Source of the DNA: Panax quinquefolius
Lineage: Eukaryota; Streptophyta; Magnoliopsida; Apiales; Araliaceae
Length of the DNA: 64,000 nt
Direction: 5' to 3'
Assembly: GCA_020205615.1 (NCBI GenBank)
Contig: CM035171.1
Span: 10,476,160-10,540,159, forward strand
Made by a program: the position numbers and the translations under genes
Shown here: positions 37,122 through 50,947 of the stretch, piece by piece
Position numbering within the stretch: the first letter of the stretch is position 1
How the letters are laid out: each line of letters begins with the position of its first letter
Notes under the pieces: generated by a model
What the model saw: the letters and a program-made list of their open reading frames with translations, nothing else
What the model was told of the DNA's origin: nothing
The model's database searches: none

Positions 37122-38400
37122 TTATTATTTTTGTTTATTGTCTACAATTTGAGTTCATTCTCTACTAATTATTGTTTTTGTTTATTTTGTTCAAAGAATA
37201 TCCAACTTGAGCATTGGTACTAATGATGCCAATGTTTAAAGTGACTCAACTTGATTAATGAGGTAATGCCATCCTATTGAACAACTAAACTTCAAATGCA
37301 TTAAAATAAGTTTACAAATAATTTGTAATTTAGACAAATACCATGATAATTTGTAATTGTTCTCTGCATTAGGAGCCATGTTTGATAATAATTACTCTTA
37401 ATTCTTTAATCCATTTAAATGAAAGAAATTAAGACAAAGTAGAACTGGTGAGTAACATACAGATGATTCTGCACAGACCATCCACTTAACTGCAATTGTT
37501 GTTCTAATTTTATTCTACATAGTTGTTCTCTGCAGTCAGTAATGTTGAATTAACTCTGCAGTCAGTCATTGTTGTTCTCTGCAGTGTGCAGTCAGTAATG
37601 TTATATCATTGTTGTTCTACATTGTTGTTCTCTGCAGTCAGTAATGTCTAATTTTAATACTGTTTATTTGATATTCTGCAGGTTTATAATGTTGGTTGTT
37701 GGCTTGTTGCTGTTGTATGTTGTTGTTGTTGCTGTTAAGTACGATGCATGATGATCTTTATCTTTGGTTTGATTCTGCACAGACCATCCACTTAAGTGCA
37801 AATGTTGTTGCCTGTTGGTCTCTTGCATGTTGGTCTGATGCAGTGATGCTGAATCATGATACTAAAAAAGTGAAGACTGGAGCAGTGGAGCTTGTTGAGC
37901 TGTTGTTGCATCTGATAGTTGACTAGTTATTCTTTGTAGTCTGTAGAGCTGCTGCGATCTTCTTGTAATTTTTTAAAAAGTTGTTGTTGAAATTTGTTGG
38001 CTTGTTATTTCATCTCATTTCAGATTTTTCCATCTTGTTCTTTGTAATTTTTAAAAGTATTACTTTCATACTTTGGGCTTGTTAGTTGTTACTTTTGGAC
38101 CTTTGGCCGATTGGGCGATGTTGAATTAAACCTGTTAATTTCTTTGGATGGTTAAATTGATTGTTTGCTAAAGCTGCAAATCATGAATGATTGGATACTT
38201 GGATGCTAAATAGGTAATATTCTTTGGCGAAATTCGTTTTTTCAAATGCAAAATTACAATTCGGTAATTCTAATTATTGAAACAATTCGGTTATTATCAA
38301 ATTTTGGTTATTAGTTCGGATAGCAAAATTATCATTACTTCGGTTTTCGATTATAACCGAATAGCTTATTCGGTTCGATTATAACCGAATGATCACTCCT
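37122..38400. other. hAT 3' region with ctgcagtcagtaatg repeats
   Basis: Non-coding 3' part of the hAT element. At 37498-37655 the word CTCTGCAGTCAGTAATGT recurs three to four times with GTTGTTCT joints. The subterminal region 38260-38395 has repeated CGGTTAT/ATAACCGAA words in both orientations, typical of hAT ends. Confidence 0.6.
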
Positions 38401-38661
38401 ACTTTTCTTGATTCAGGTATGACCGAGTATTACCCATTTAAACACCCAAAAAGATCATGGCCGGCCGGATTTTATACTTGGACTGAATTAGCACGTGAAG
38501 TACTTTTGTTCTCATTATTTAATTATAACCCATGATCATAATATTTTCAACTACTTCTATTATCGGTCACATGCTTATTTAGAGAAAATTATGAACACAT
38601 ATGAAACATAGGGATATTTATATACTTAGATTTTTAACTTTAATTGGCATTTAATGAGAGA

Positions 38662-38686
38662 TTATATATATATATATATATATATA
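38662..38686. repeat. (TA)n at left border of the TIR element
   Basis: TA repeat immediately left of the inverted end at 38687. Confidence 0.9.
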
Positions 38687-38838
38687 GACTAAAAGACAAA
38701 ATGCACCCCAAACTTTACTTCGGTGTTGATATTTGCACCCCAAAGTGAAAAAGGTGTCTAAGTACACCCCATACTTTATTTTATTGAACAAAATGCACAC
38801 TTTTATGATTTAGCAGGTCCAAAATGACCTGGCTAAAG

Positions 38839-39817
38839 TGTAAATCTTATTACGGAGGGGTAAGCTTGGTATTTTACATTTATTCTCTTCTCTTTATCTC
38901 TATCCTCCATAACCAAGCAAACAATGACATCTTCACCTGCACTACTATCATCATCACCTGCACCACCGAGCTGAACAAGGCTTCCAAAACAAGCATTTGT
39001 GAGATAGATTTCAGGGGTACCCTCAATTCATGCCATCAACACAACTAAACTACCGAGGCCTTAAAAGATTCTACTTTATCCCCTTTGAATAACATTTTCT
39101 TTCTCTCACAGTCTCCCCAAGGGATCTAGTAAAGCCATAATTTAATTATGACATCCATTCCAATCGAATCATGCTTGCATCAGATGATCATTCTTGACAA
39201 TAAAAAAGACACAAAAGTTAAAAAAGAGCATAAACCAAATAATTGTTAACAGCAAAGGGATCTATACCTGAAACTTTTTATCTTGATATTTGTTTCATGT
39301 TTCCATCCTGCTCCCAACCCGATAGTTTTCTTGCGGATCAATGAGTCTAAGATCGCGTATTCTTCTTTCTTTTGATAGTCTCGAACCGATCTAAATCTAA
39401 TTTCATTCATGAACATTCACCAAATAAGTTAGAGTCTTTGGATGGAGAATGCAAAACTTACTCCGGTGAGGAGCGAAGAATGCATTTATTCAAGTGAAAC
39501 AAAATTATAGAAAAGGTGACAACTAGACATTGCTATGATCTTCATAGAATACAACTTCAAAGAGGAAAATAATTGACATTGAAGTGCATTTTCTCTATAT
39601 AAATATAATGAACCAAAGACCTCAATCATATAATAGAACTCCTAAAAGATATCAGTAACAGAGTAAACCTTGTACGGAAAACCCCTTTTATATTTACCCT
39701 CATCATCTGATTCTTCTTTTCTTTCGACTTGAACATATATTACAGGAAACCATTTTGCACTTCAAATTTTGAATGGCACACAAGTTAGTGTCATCAAACA
39801 ATCCGACGAGGTAAGCC
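38839..39817. other. Left interior of the TIR element
   Basis: No complete gene. It has the look of transcribed or exon-derived sequence in places (CACC/CATC-rich 38925-38990, splice-like signals) and could be captured host sequence. No product was recognised. Its counterpart is 59525-59962. Confidence 0.4.
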
Positions 39818-40879
39818 TTTGCTGTAACGCCCCCAAAATAGGTCCATTCCATCTAACCCATTCTAAGTCGCCAAATATATGGTATGAAAAATAACTACAA
39901 CTTTATTACAATAATTGTCGTGCAAAATACAACAACACATATGCTATGAGTTTGGATACAAATATATACCAACTGTAGCACGTCACAATGACAACTCACA
40001 TAAAGGTATAGTCAAAAACTGTTTTAGAAATTAGAATATTTGGGAAGTGCTCAAGGAAACCTTCGTATATGGGAGGCCGTGCTTTTAGGTTATGATAGAT
40101 ATCATATGGCCGCGAAATTATCCTTGGTTGACCTAATAGACCCCAAAGAAAAGCGAGAAAATTACTATCATATTCTTCCCAATGGTGACATATCATTATC
40201 TCCCTTTGTCTCTAATTGGGTATTATACTCCAAACAAATACCAAGATTATATAGGTAGTGCTTGTAAATATACTCGATGAAGTGGATGAGCACAACAACC
40301 GTGTCTTATGATGACATGAGGTTGTATGTCATTAGACATCTTGTATGATAGTGGCAAAACACCCTTCCAAGTTAAATTCACCTCACCCTCAACATCTATA
40401 GACCACCATTCTATTCCTCGCTTATCCCCTCACCGACTTCGACCCAATTTACACTTTTATTACACGAAAGGAATTGTGAAGCGGAAGGGTGAAAAACCAA
40501 CTAGCTTCGATAAAGAATATTATGACTAAAGATAAATAAATTATCAATAGTCTTCATCAAGAATAAATCGGAGATTTAGAACATATGGTAGATGATAAAA
40601 CTTTTCAACCATAGTTGCGCGGTGAACGAAGCAATCCATTAAAAGAGTCAAATAGACTATAAAGTCTATTGTCTTCTCCACGTTAAAAGTCCACCAACAA
40701 TGTTTTATCCACGTAACATCAATCAGCAGTTCCTTTCCACAATCATATGAATAACTCATAATCATAATTGTGATTCTAAATTCTCTTCTCATCCGGGGAC
40801 GAAGATAATTTTCATCACTGTCTTTACACGAAACATCAAATATCATGGTTATACCAAATCACAGTTCTGCTCATAATCA

Positions 40880-41240
40880 TACTAATAAATTCATCTTTGC
40901 ACTACAGGCTAAAGATATTCATCAACAATTCATCTTTACACTACAGGCTAAAGATATTCAACAACAGGTCATCTTTGCATTACGAGCCAAAGATATTCAT
41001 CAATAATTCATCTTTGCACTACAGGCTAAAGATATTCAACAACAGGTCATCTTTGCATTACGAGCCAAAGATATTCATCAATAATTCATCTTTGCACTAC
41101 AGGCTAAAGATATTCAACAACAGGTCATCTTTGCATTTTGAGCAAAAGATATTCATCAATAATTCATCTTTTGCACTACAAAGCTAAGATATTCATCAAC
41201 AAGTCATCTTTGCACTACTGAGCCAAAGATATTCATATAT
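40880..41240. repeat. Hairpin minisatellite in LTR 1
   Basis: About ten tandem units of about 35 bp of the form CATCTTTGCACTAC-x-GGC(T/C)AAAGATATTCATCAA. ATCTTTG and CAAAGAT are complementary across an 8-10 nt loop, so every unit can form a small stem-loop. Units alternate in a dimer of about 72 bp (CACTACAGGCT versus CATTACGAGCC). Equivalent arrays occur at 45270-45625, 47955-48215, 51490-51735 and 57270-57530. Confidence 0.85.
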
Positions 41241-43587
41241 CAAAGAAATACATAATCATTTGAGGAAGTTATATAACAATAATTATAACCATGTTGATCG
41301 ATTCACCTTTGCACTTAAGCTAAAAATATTCAATTGTAAATTCAATGGTCATGATCATACAAATCAACAATTCAACTTTTGCACTCTTCGCCAAAGAGAA
41401 CCTATAGTCACGATCATACCAATAATCTACTCATCTTTACACTCAAGTCAAAGAGAAATATCATCATTAGGGTTATAAAATGTTATATAAAAACAATATA
41501 ATCAAAACATGGTTTTAATTTCAAGAGTAAGATTCATAAATCAACGATAATTTGGTCAAAGAAGAAACCAATTTGTCGTGAATAGTACCGTATTTATACA
41601 TAAGATCGTAGTATCGTGCATAGTAATCTCGACACGAAAAGATAAAGTTTCATAATAAAATTCATATCCATATTTATAACACCTTAATCCAAATGTTATA
41701 AATCACTTAGAAATCTCATAATCTAATATTATTAATATTACAACAATATTTTAATCATTTCTAAAACTTATAAATAATTTAATTAAATTGTTTACACTTT
41801 ACTAATTAATGCATTTAATCATCATAAAATGCCAAACTCATAAGATTTCATCACCAACAACCAAAACCCTCATAAAAATCTGCATATACCTCATATATGA
41901 TTCTTAAGCCAATAAATCATATTTTCAATTTTCTTACTTCACATAACATATTTAATTCATTTACTCATAACTAGAACATTTTCATGAAAATACCAAATCA
42001 GTTCCAAAAATATTTTTTTTTTCTGGGATTTAGTATAACATAGTCCCATATTAAAAATATATATTTTTCTTGAAATTTTAAAAATTCATTTACTATTTTC
42101 ATATGGCCAAAACCATCAAATATTTAAATATTTATCATAAATTATACTTTTATCCAAAAATTCTGAAATTTACACGGTATACTGATATTATATAGATGTA
42201 CTCCCAATAAAAATTTCATCAATTTTGGAATTAATCACAAGGAGTTATAAGCGAATACTTTTAAAATAGTCTTTTCTCATAAAATCCATAACTCCTAATC
42301 TATACATCCAAAAATCGCCATTTTGGACACAATCTAAAACTCATCAAAATATTATTTCAAATTTTTCCAGAATTTTTGAAGGTTTAGAAAAATTTCGAAA
42401 CTAAAAACATAATAACCACTTAAAATCCCTTACTATCCTTACCTCAAAAAAAAGAGTACTTACGATTTGGAATAATATTTGAACAAACTTGCATCAGTAT
42501 AGCAATACTCAAAGTATACTCAAAATACTCACAAGAATAAACTCGATAATATAGAGAGAAAACTTGAGTTTACGGTGTGATTTTCAATTCTAACCCAAGA
42601 CCCTATTTATAGAAATCGCTTAGAACACCAAAAGTAGAAAATTGAATATAATATTAATATAATTATACAAATTTTCCTTAGCCCACCTTTTGGTCAAAAA
42701 CACCAGCCACACATGTTAATGATGTCCAAAAAATACAAAAACATTTTTCTAACAAAAATAATTTAAACTCTAAAAATCAATTCACACCCGATATACAAAA
42801 CTTCAATAATTCACAATAAATAGCTCTTTTATCAGAAAATTGAATCTCACGCATTTTTATAGGAAATTCAATTCTCTACAACTTTACGTAAGAAGAAAGT
42901 TTTCCAAATTCAAGCAGAAATTGAAAGAAATCCATAAGCAGGCGATTTTACTGTGGTATAATCAAATTTCGATTCAAGAAATGGGGTCCACCAACACACA
43001 AAACATGTGTTAATCATTTAATGCCACAAAAATACTCTTCCTCCTCATATACTCATATATCCCACATTCATTATAAAAATATCATAGAATTAATATATTA
43101 TTAAAATAATATATTTAAATGAATTATTTTATCGAAAAAGATAAAATATTAATTTTCAACAATTGTCATTTTAAAATTCTTCTCCATCTATATCCACATA
43201 AAATCAATATTTTCCTCATCATATAAATCAATAATTAATTATTCACAAATAATATTATAAAATCACAAGATCTTGCAACCAAGTAGTTCCAGGGAAGAGA
43301 ACTTTCGATAAGGATCTCTCTTCTTGGCGCAGCAATTAGGTGACCAAACCTCTCCTTAGAGTAAGAACTTTCTAGACATTGCCAATAATGTTATCCAATA
43401 ATATTATTCAGGATAATATGAATTATTGTCTCAGATAATGGAAAATCTCGTGTAGTGACAATTATTGAAACAACAATAATATAAAATATCAACGTAGCAA
43501 TTATTGAATCAATAAAATAAAATATTGAGCAATAATTACATGTAACAATTATTGAGTAATGCCTTTTTAAAAAAAAAATTATCATGC

Positions 43588-43690
43588 TTCGTGAATAGTA
43601 ACTTCGTGAATAGTAACTTCGTGAATAGTAACTTCATGAATAGTAACTCGTGAATAGTAACTTCATGAATAGTAACTCATGAATAGTAAT
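43588..43690. repeat. GTGAATAGTAACT minisatellite in LTR 1
   Basis: Seven consecutive units of 13-15 bp (CGTGAATAGTAACTT / CATGAATAGTAACTC). The same array sits near the same end of the other LTRs: 50865-50947, 48545-48645, 52080-52165 and 57875-57955. Confidence 0.9.
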
Positions 43691-43734
43691 TAAAAAAATT
43701 GAATACTTTTATTTCATAAAATTGTGGTCTTACA

Positions 43735-44222
43735 ATCTCCCTCCTTATGAAATTTCGTCCCGAAATTTACGTGCACAGTATTTCAAAGAGTTGAGAATAC
43801 CTTGCTTTCATTTCGATTCTATCTCCCTATCATCATGATTTCTCCATCGCTCATCTCCATATTTGGATATCATTCTAGAATACTGACTTCAAAACAAGGG
43901 TTAATTTAACAAATTAACATATCACATAATATCCGATATTATGGTGACCAACAAATAAGCTTAGGTAGGACACACCTTAGCGAAGGATTTACTCATCTCT
44001 CCCTCCTAGTTCTAATCTCGATCTCCGCCAAAGATCATATCCTAAGCTACGATACCAAATATAACTCGGACACCAACTCAGTGTCAAGACCTCACATTGA
44101 TACCTATCGGTTTGCCACCGCATGAGCAGGCGTCCCCTACGAGAGAGTGCGGCCGGTGCATCCCCATCAACGTGAAGTCACCGGTGAGAGGTTCGGGGCT
44201 CTTTACTTATAGCTCGACACCA
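43735..44222 (-). other. Interior of the LARD-like element
   Basis: 488 bp without coding potential. The polypurine tract is at 43735-43749. A primer-binding-like site adjoins LTR 2 (44212-44222), and a second similar site lies inside (44047-44057, minus strand TTGGTATCGTAGC). The stretch between the two sites resembles 54565-54690 in the pol region of the nested gypsy element, which suggests a rearranged interior. Confidence 0.7.
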
Positions 44223-47200
44223 AATAACGCGCCCCAAAATAGGTCCATTCCATCCAACCCATTACGAGTCGCCAAATATATGGTATGAAAAATAACTACA
44301 ACTTTATTACAACAATTGTCGTACAAAATACAACAACACATATCTTTATGAGTTTGGATACAAATATATACCAACCAGAAGTACGTCACAATGACACCTC
44401 ACATAAAGGTAGTCAAAAAAAGCTGTTTTAGAAATTAGAATATTTGGGAAGTGCTCAAGGACACCTACGCATACGTGGGGGGCCATGCTTTTAGGTTATG
44501 GTAGATATCATATGGCCACGAGAATTATCCTTGGTTGACCTAATAGACCCCCAAAGAAAACGAGAAGATTACTATCATATTCTTCCTAATGGTGACATAT
44601 CATTATCTCCACTGTCTCTAATTGGGTATTATACTCCAAACAAACACCAAGATTATATAGGTAGTGCTTGTAAATATACTCGAAGTGGATGAGCACAACC
44701 ATGTCTTATGATGACACGAGGTTGTATGTCATTAGACATCTTGTATGATAGTGGCAAAACACCCTTCCAAGTTAAATTCACCTCACCTCAACATCTATAG
44801 ACCACCATTCTATTCCTCGCATTATCCCTTTCGACCGACTACACTTTTATTACCTAAAAGGAATTGTGAAGCGGAAGGGTGAGCACAACTAGCTTCGATA
44901 AAGAATATTATGACTAAAGATAAATAAATTATCAATAGTCTTCATCGATAATAAATCGAGATTTAGAACATATGGTAGATGATAAAACTTTTCAACCATA
45001 GTTGCGGTAGAACGAGCAATCCATTAAAAGAGTCGAATAGACTATAAAGTCTATTGTCTTCTCCACGTTAAAAGTCCACCAACAATGTTTTATCCCCTGT
45101 AACATCAATCAAGCAGTTCCTTTCCACAATCATATGAATAACTCATAATCATAATTGTGATTCTAAATTCTCTTCTCATCCGGGGCGAAGATAATTTTTA
45201 TCACTGTCTTTACCTGAAACATCAAATATCATGGTTATACCAAATCACAGTTCCTGTTCATAATCATACTAATAAATTCATCTTTTCACCACGGGCCAAA
45301 GATATTCATCAACAGTTCATCGTTACACTACAGGCTAAAGATATTCAACAATAGGTCATCTTTGCATTACGAGCCAAAGATATTCATCAATAATTCATCT
45401 TTGCACTACAAATTTAAAGATATTCAACAACAAAGTCATCTTTGCATTACGAGCCAAAGATATTCATCAATAATTCATCTTTGCACTACAAAGGCTAAAG
45501 ATATTCAACAACAAAGTCATCTTTGCATTCTGAGCAAAAGATATTCATCGATAATTCATCTTTTTACTACAATGCTAAGATATTCATCAACAAGTCATCT
45601 TTGCACTACGAGCCAAAGATATTCATATATCAAAGAAATACATAATCATTTCAGAAGTTATATAACAATAATTATAACCATGTTGATCAATTCACCTTTG
45701 CACTTAAGCTAAAAATATTCAATTGTAAATTCAATGGTCATGATCATACCCGATCAACAATTCAACTTTTGCACCATCGCCAAAGAGAACCTATAGTCAC
45801 GATCATACCAATAATCTACTCATCTTTACACTCAAGTCAAAGAGAAATATCATCATTAGGGTTATAAAAATGTTATATAAAACAATATAATCAAAACATG
45901 GTTTTAATTTCAAGAGTAAGATTCATAAATCAGCGATAATTTGGTGAAGAAGAAACCAATTTGTCGTGAATAGTACCCGTATTTCATACATAGATCGTAT
46001 AGTATCGTGCATAGTAATCTCGACCACGAAAAGATAAAGTTTCATAATAAAATTCATATCCATATTTATAACACCTTAATCCAAATGTTATAAATCACTT
46101 AGAAATCTCATAATCTAATATTATTAATATTACAACAATATTTTAATCATTTCTAAAACTTATAAATAATTTAATTAAATTGTTTACACTTTACTAATTA
46201 ATGCATTTAATCATCATAAAATGCCAAACTCATAAGATTTCATCACCAATAACCAAAACCCTCATTAAAATCTGCATATACCTCATATATGATTCTTAAG
46301 CCAATAAATCATATTTTCCAATTTTCTTACTTCACATAACATATTTAATTCATTTACTCATAACTAGAACATTTTCATGAAAAATACCAAATCAGTTCCA
46401 AAAATATTTCTTTTCTGGGATTTAGCATAACATAGTCCCATATTGAACATATATTTTTATCGAAATTTTAAAAATTCATTTACTATTTTTCATATGGTCA
46501 AAACCATCAAATATTTAAACATTTATCATAAATTATACTTTTATCTAAAAATTCTAAAATTTACACGGTATACTGATATTATATAAATGTACTCCCAATA
46601 AAAATTTCATCAATTTTGGAGTTAATCACAAGGAGTTATAAGCGGATACTTTTAAAATAGTCTTTTCTCATAAAATCCATAACTCCTAATCTATACATCC
46701 AAAAATCGCTATTTTTGGACACAATCTACAAAACTCATCAAAATATTATTTTAAATTTTTCCAGAATTTTTGAAGGTTCAGAAAAATTTCGAAACTAAAA
46801 ACATAATAACCCTTAAAATCCCTTACTATCCTTACCTCAAAAAAAAGCAAAGATTGACCGAATGGAATTTATTTGAACAAACAACTTGCATCAGATATAG
46901 CAATACTCAAAGTATACTCAAAATACTCACAAGAATACACTCGATAATATAGAGAGAAAACTTGATTTCGGTGTGATTTTTAATTCTAACCTAAACACCT
47001 ATTTATAGGAAATTGCTTAGAACACCAAAGTAGAAAATTGAATATAATATTAATATAATTATATAAATTTTCCTTAGCCCACCTTTTGGTCAAAAAACAC
47101 CAGCCACACATGTTAATGATGTCCAAAAAATACAAAAAATGTTTTTCTAACAAAAATAATTTAAACTCCAAAATCAATTCTTTCTAGATATCTAGAAATC

Positions 47201-47389
47201 CATAAATGACTCTTTTATCGGAAAATTGAATCTCGCGACTTTTTATAGGAAATTCAATTCTCTACAACTTTATAGAAGAAAGTTTTTCCAAATTCCAAGC
47301 AGAAATTGACCGAAATCCATAAAGCAGACGATTTTATTTAATTTATAATCAAATTTTGATCAAGAAATGGGGTCCACCGACACACAAAA
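44223..47389 (-). repeat. LTR 2 of the LARD-like element, first part
   Basis: Matches 39823-43734 from its second base word (TAACGCGCCCC) through the hairpin array (45270-45625), and is cut at 47389 by a solo LTR. It continues at 50279-50947 and 59470-59519. Confidence 0.85.
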
Positions 47390-50273
47390 TGTGACGCCCC
47401 AAAATAGGTATACACAACACCCATTACGAGTCGCCAAATACATGGTACAAAAAAGCAAACTACAACTTCAATAATACAAATGTAGTGTGAAATAACGATA
47501 ATATATCTTAATGAGTTTAAATATAATATTGTCTTCAGAGACAATATCCACACGCAAATAAATCCCCATCATAATTATTGATTCATTATTTTACAAAAAT
47601 GGTGAGGACTACTAAACAACTCTCTCTGGAACCTTCATTCCATACCCACTAGTACTTCGCTACATTCTCGCCTCCCGAGAAGAAAAAATGGAACAACAAG
47701 GAAAAGTGGTGAGCTCAACTAGCCCAATAAAGAATATTATGACTAAGATAATATACAACAAATTATCGTTAGTCTTCAACGAGGAAAAAAATCGATAAAA
47801 TACAATAAACAACAAGTTTGAGATCAATATTAGCGGTGAAATAATAATTCATAGAAGAGTTACGTAGAGAATGAAATCTACTATAATATATGAATTTAAC
47901 AATACATCATCAATATTTTATCCTGTAACATCAATCAATATACATACGGAATCAAATATTCATCTTTGCACTACTGGCCAAAGATATTCATCGATTAGTC
48001 ATATTCATTTAAACACATTTCATCTTTGCACACTGGGCCAAAGATATTAATCAATCGGTCATGTTTCATCTCAACACTGTTCATCTTTGCACTACTGGGC
48101 CAAAGATATTAATCAATCGGTCATGTTCATCTCAACACTGTTCATCTTTGCACTACTGAGCCAAAGATATTCTTGAGAAATCATTCATCTTTTTGCTACA
48201 GCCAAAGATATTCAATAATATCATCATTTAAGGCGAGGATGATGAAAATATTTTTAAAGAAACGAATCCGGTGAAACAAAATGACAAGGATTAAGGATTA
48301 AGGATTCGTACTTGGTTTTATCACGTCCAAAAATACCTCAAAAATAATCATAGTGGTGTAAAATTCAAGAATGATCAAAACATGGATACAATCGAGCTAG
48401 TATCCGGAATAGATGTTTTAGACGAAAAGAAGAAATTTTATTTTTTGAATGAATAATCAGATATCGTGAATAGTGCAGTAGTATCACGTGAATAGTAACT
48501 CTCACACCAAAAGATAGAAATTCCACAAAAACATCTTCACGCTTCATTAATAGTACTTCGTGAATAGTAATCGTGAATAGTAACTCATGAATAGTAACTT
48601 CGTGAATAAGTAACTCATGAATAGTAACCCATGAATAAGTAACCAGAGCATGAAAAAGTTCCAAATTTGATAAAAACTTCAGATCAACATTTCAGCATAA
48701 TGATATTGAAGAAATAATATCATTACAAAAAAAAAATAATATCCCTTACCTCGAAAGATCAGTCTTACAATTTAAAAACAGGATATAAAGCTATGACTTG
48801 GACTTGCTTAGTATAGCAATACTCAAAGTATACTCAAAATACTCACAAGAATACGCTCGATAATATAGAGAGAGAAAACTTCATTTTCGGTGTGATTTTC
48901 AATTCTAACCTTAAGCACCCTATTTATAGGAAATTGCTTAGAACACCAAAGCAGAAAATTTAATAAATTAATAATATAATTATATTATTTTCTACACGTG
49001 TCTAGAATCTGATTTCAGCCATCAAACACATGCCTCCTTCTAGAAAAAAATAAGAAAAAACGTTTTTCTAATTTTAAATATTTTAAACTTCAAAATCAAT
49101 TATTTGAACTTGAACTTCAATAATTCATAATAAATAGCCCTTTCATCAGAAAATTCGAATCTCATGAGTTTTTATAGGAAATTCAATTCTCTACAACTTT
49201 GCAGAAGAAAGGTTTTCCAAATTCCAAATAGAAATTGACCGAAATCCACAAGCAGGCGATTTTCTGTTTATAATCAAATTTGATTCGATAATTGTGTCCA
49301 CCAACACACAAAACATGTGTTCAACATTTAATGCCACAAAATACTCTTCCTCCTCATATACTCATATATCCCACATTCATTGTAAAAATATCACCAGATT
49401 AATATATTATTAAAATAATATATTTAAATGAATTATTTTATCGAGAAAAAGATAAAATATTAATTTTCAACAATTGTCATTTTAAAAATTTTCTCCATCT
49501 ATATCCACATAAAATTAATATTTTCCTCATCATATAAATCAATAATTAATTATTCACAAATAATATTACAGAATCACAATATTGACAATCGAGCAGCGGT
49601 TCAGGAAGAGGGCTTTCGATAAGAATTTCTTCTTCTTGGGCCTTGATTAGGTGACCAAACCTCTCTTAGGCAGAACTTTCTAGACATTGCCAATAATGTT
49701 ATCTAATAATATTATTCATATAATATGAATTATTGCTTCGATAATGAAAGATCTTTGTGTAATGACAATTATTGAAACAACATTGATATAAAATATCAAT
49801 ATGACAATTATTAACTCGATAAAATCTTTGAGCATTAATTCGTAACCATTATTGAGTAGTGCCTTCTTCACGTAAGAATCAATAATTGGTGCAATACTGG
49901 TGTCTTCTTGTTCAACAACGGCGTATTAGTGTGTTTTAACCACCGGGTATTCCAACGAAGATAATTGGTAACAACTACGCCAGTTATTTAAAAACAACTT
50001 ATATTTGTCGTTTTCTTCATCCAATCGCTTTCAGTTATGGGGCCCACACATGGTTATGCTTGTGGTAAATGACGAATATTTAAACCGCATTGAATATTCC
50101 ACGACCAAACGAATATTCCCAAACGATAATGAATATTTTATAACCACTTGCTTAATTTGAAATATTTGCATATTTAACCTTAACTATCCACATTAATCAA
50201 ATCAACCCTTACTTATTTCAAAATAATAAATAAAGGAAATTCCTTTTTATTTAAAAATTTGAGGGGTCTTACA
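47390..50273 (-). mobile_element. Gypsy-type solo LTR, 2.9 kb
   Basis: TGTGACGCCCC … GGGGTCTTACA with the 5-bp duplication CAAAA at 47385-47389 and 50274-50278, inserted in LTR 2. It contains the hairpin minisatellite (47955-48215) and GTGAATAGTAACT units (48545-48645). No internal region, so a solo LTR formed by LTR-LTR recombination. Confidence 0.9.
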
Positions 50274-50278
50274 CAAAA

Positions 50279-50947
50279 CATGTGTTAATCATTTAATGTC
50301 ACAAAAAATACTCTTCTCCTCATATACTCATATATCCCACATTCATTATAAAAATATCACCAGTTAATATATTATTAAAATAATATATTTAAATGAATTA
50401 TTTTATCAGAAAAAGATAAAATATTAATTTTCAACAATTGTCATTTTAAAATTTTTCTCCATCTATATCCACATAAAATAATATATTTCCTCATCATATA
50501 AATCAATAATTAATTATTCACAAATAATATTACAAAATCTGATCTTGTGAAAAGTAGTTAAAGGAAAGAGGGGCTTTCAATAAGGATCTCTCTCTTCTTG
50601 GCAATTGATTAGGTGACCAAACCTCTCCTTGAAGACAGAACTTTCTAGACATTGCCAATAATGTTATCCAATAATATTATTAGGATAATATGAATTATTG
50701 TCTCAGATAATGGAAAATATTGTCTGTAGTGACAATTATTGAAACAACAATAATATAAAATATCAACGTAGAAATTATTGAATCAATAAAATAAAATATT
50801 GAGCGATAATTCTTTGTAACAATTATTGAGTAATGCCTTCTTAGGAAAAAAATTATCATGCTTCATGAATAGTACTCGTGAATAGTAACTCGTGAATAGT
50901 AACTCGTGAATAAGTAACTCATGAATGAATAGTAAATCATGAATAGT
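50279..50947 (-). repeat. LTR 2 of the LARD-like element, second part
   Basis: Resumes the LTR 2 sequence after the solo LTR and ends inside its GAATAGT array, where the gypsy element at 50948 inserted. Matches about 43010-43690 of LTR 1. Confidence 0.85.

Larger units (their letters stand above)
21646..38401 (+). mobile_element. hAT transposon, 16.8 kb including nested retrotransposons
   Basis: The left end TAGGAGTGAGCAAAAAACGG and the right end, read on the minus strand as TAGGAGTGATCATTCGGTTA, share their first nine bases, followed by subterminal CGGTT-type sequence, as in plant hAT elements. Flanks are TTTTTCTT (21638-21645) and CTTTTCTT (38402-38409), an 8-bp target duplication with one mismatch. 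The body encodes a hAT transposase interrupted by two retrotransposons (23097-23743, 23992-35365). Without them the element is about 4.7 kb. Confidence 0.85.
39823..43734 (-). repeat. LTR 1 of the LARD-like element
   Basis: 3,912 bp from TGTAACGCCCCC to GTGGTCTTACA on the + strand. It contains the hairpin minisatellite at 40880-41240 and the GTGAATAGTAACT array at 43590-43690. No genes; the open frames are by-products of the repeats. Confidence 0.85.

Noticed and set aside
40897..41187. 96-residue open frame with repeated LHYRLKIFNN units
   Set aside because: It is a by-product of the hairpin minisatellite inside an LTR; the repeat length happens to keep the frame open. Equivalent frames occur in the other LTRs without conservation.
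43588..43690. CRISPR-like short regular repeats
   Set aside because: Head-to-tail 13-15-bp units without unique spacers inside a retrotransposon LTR in plant DNA.
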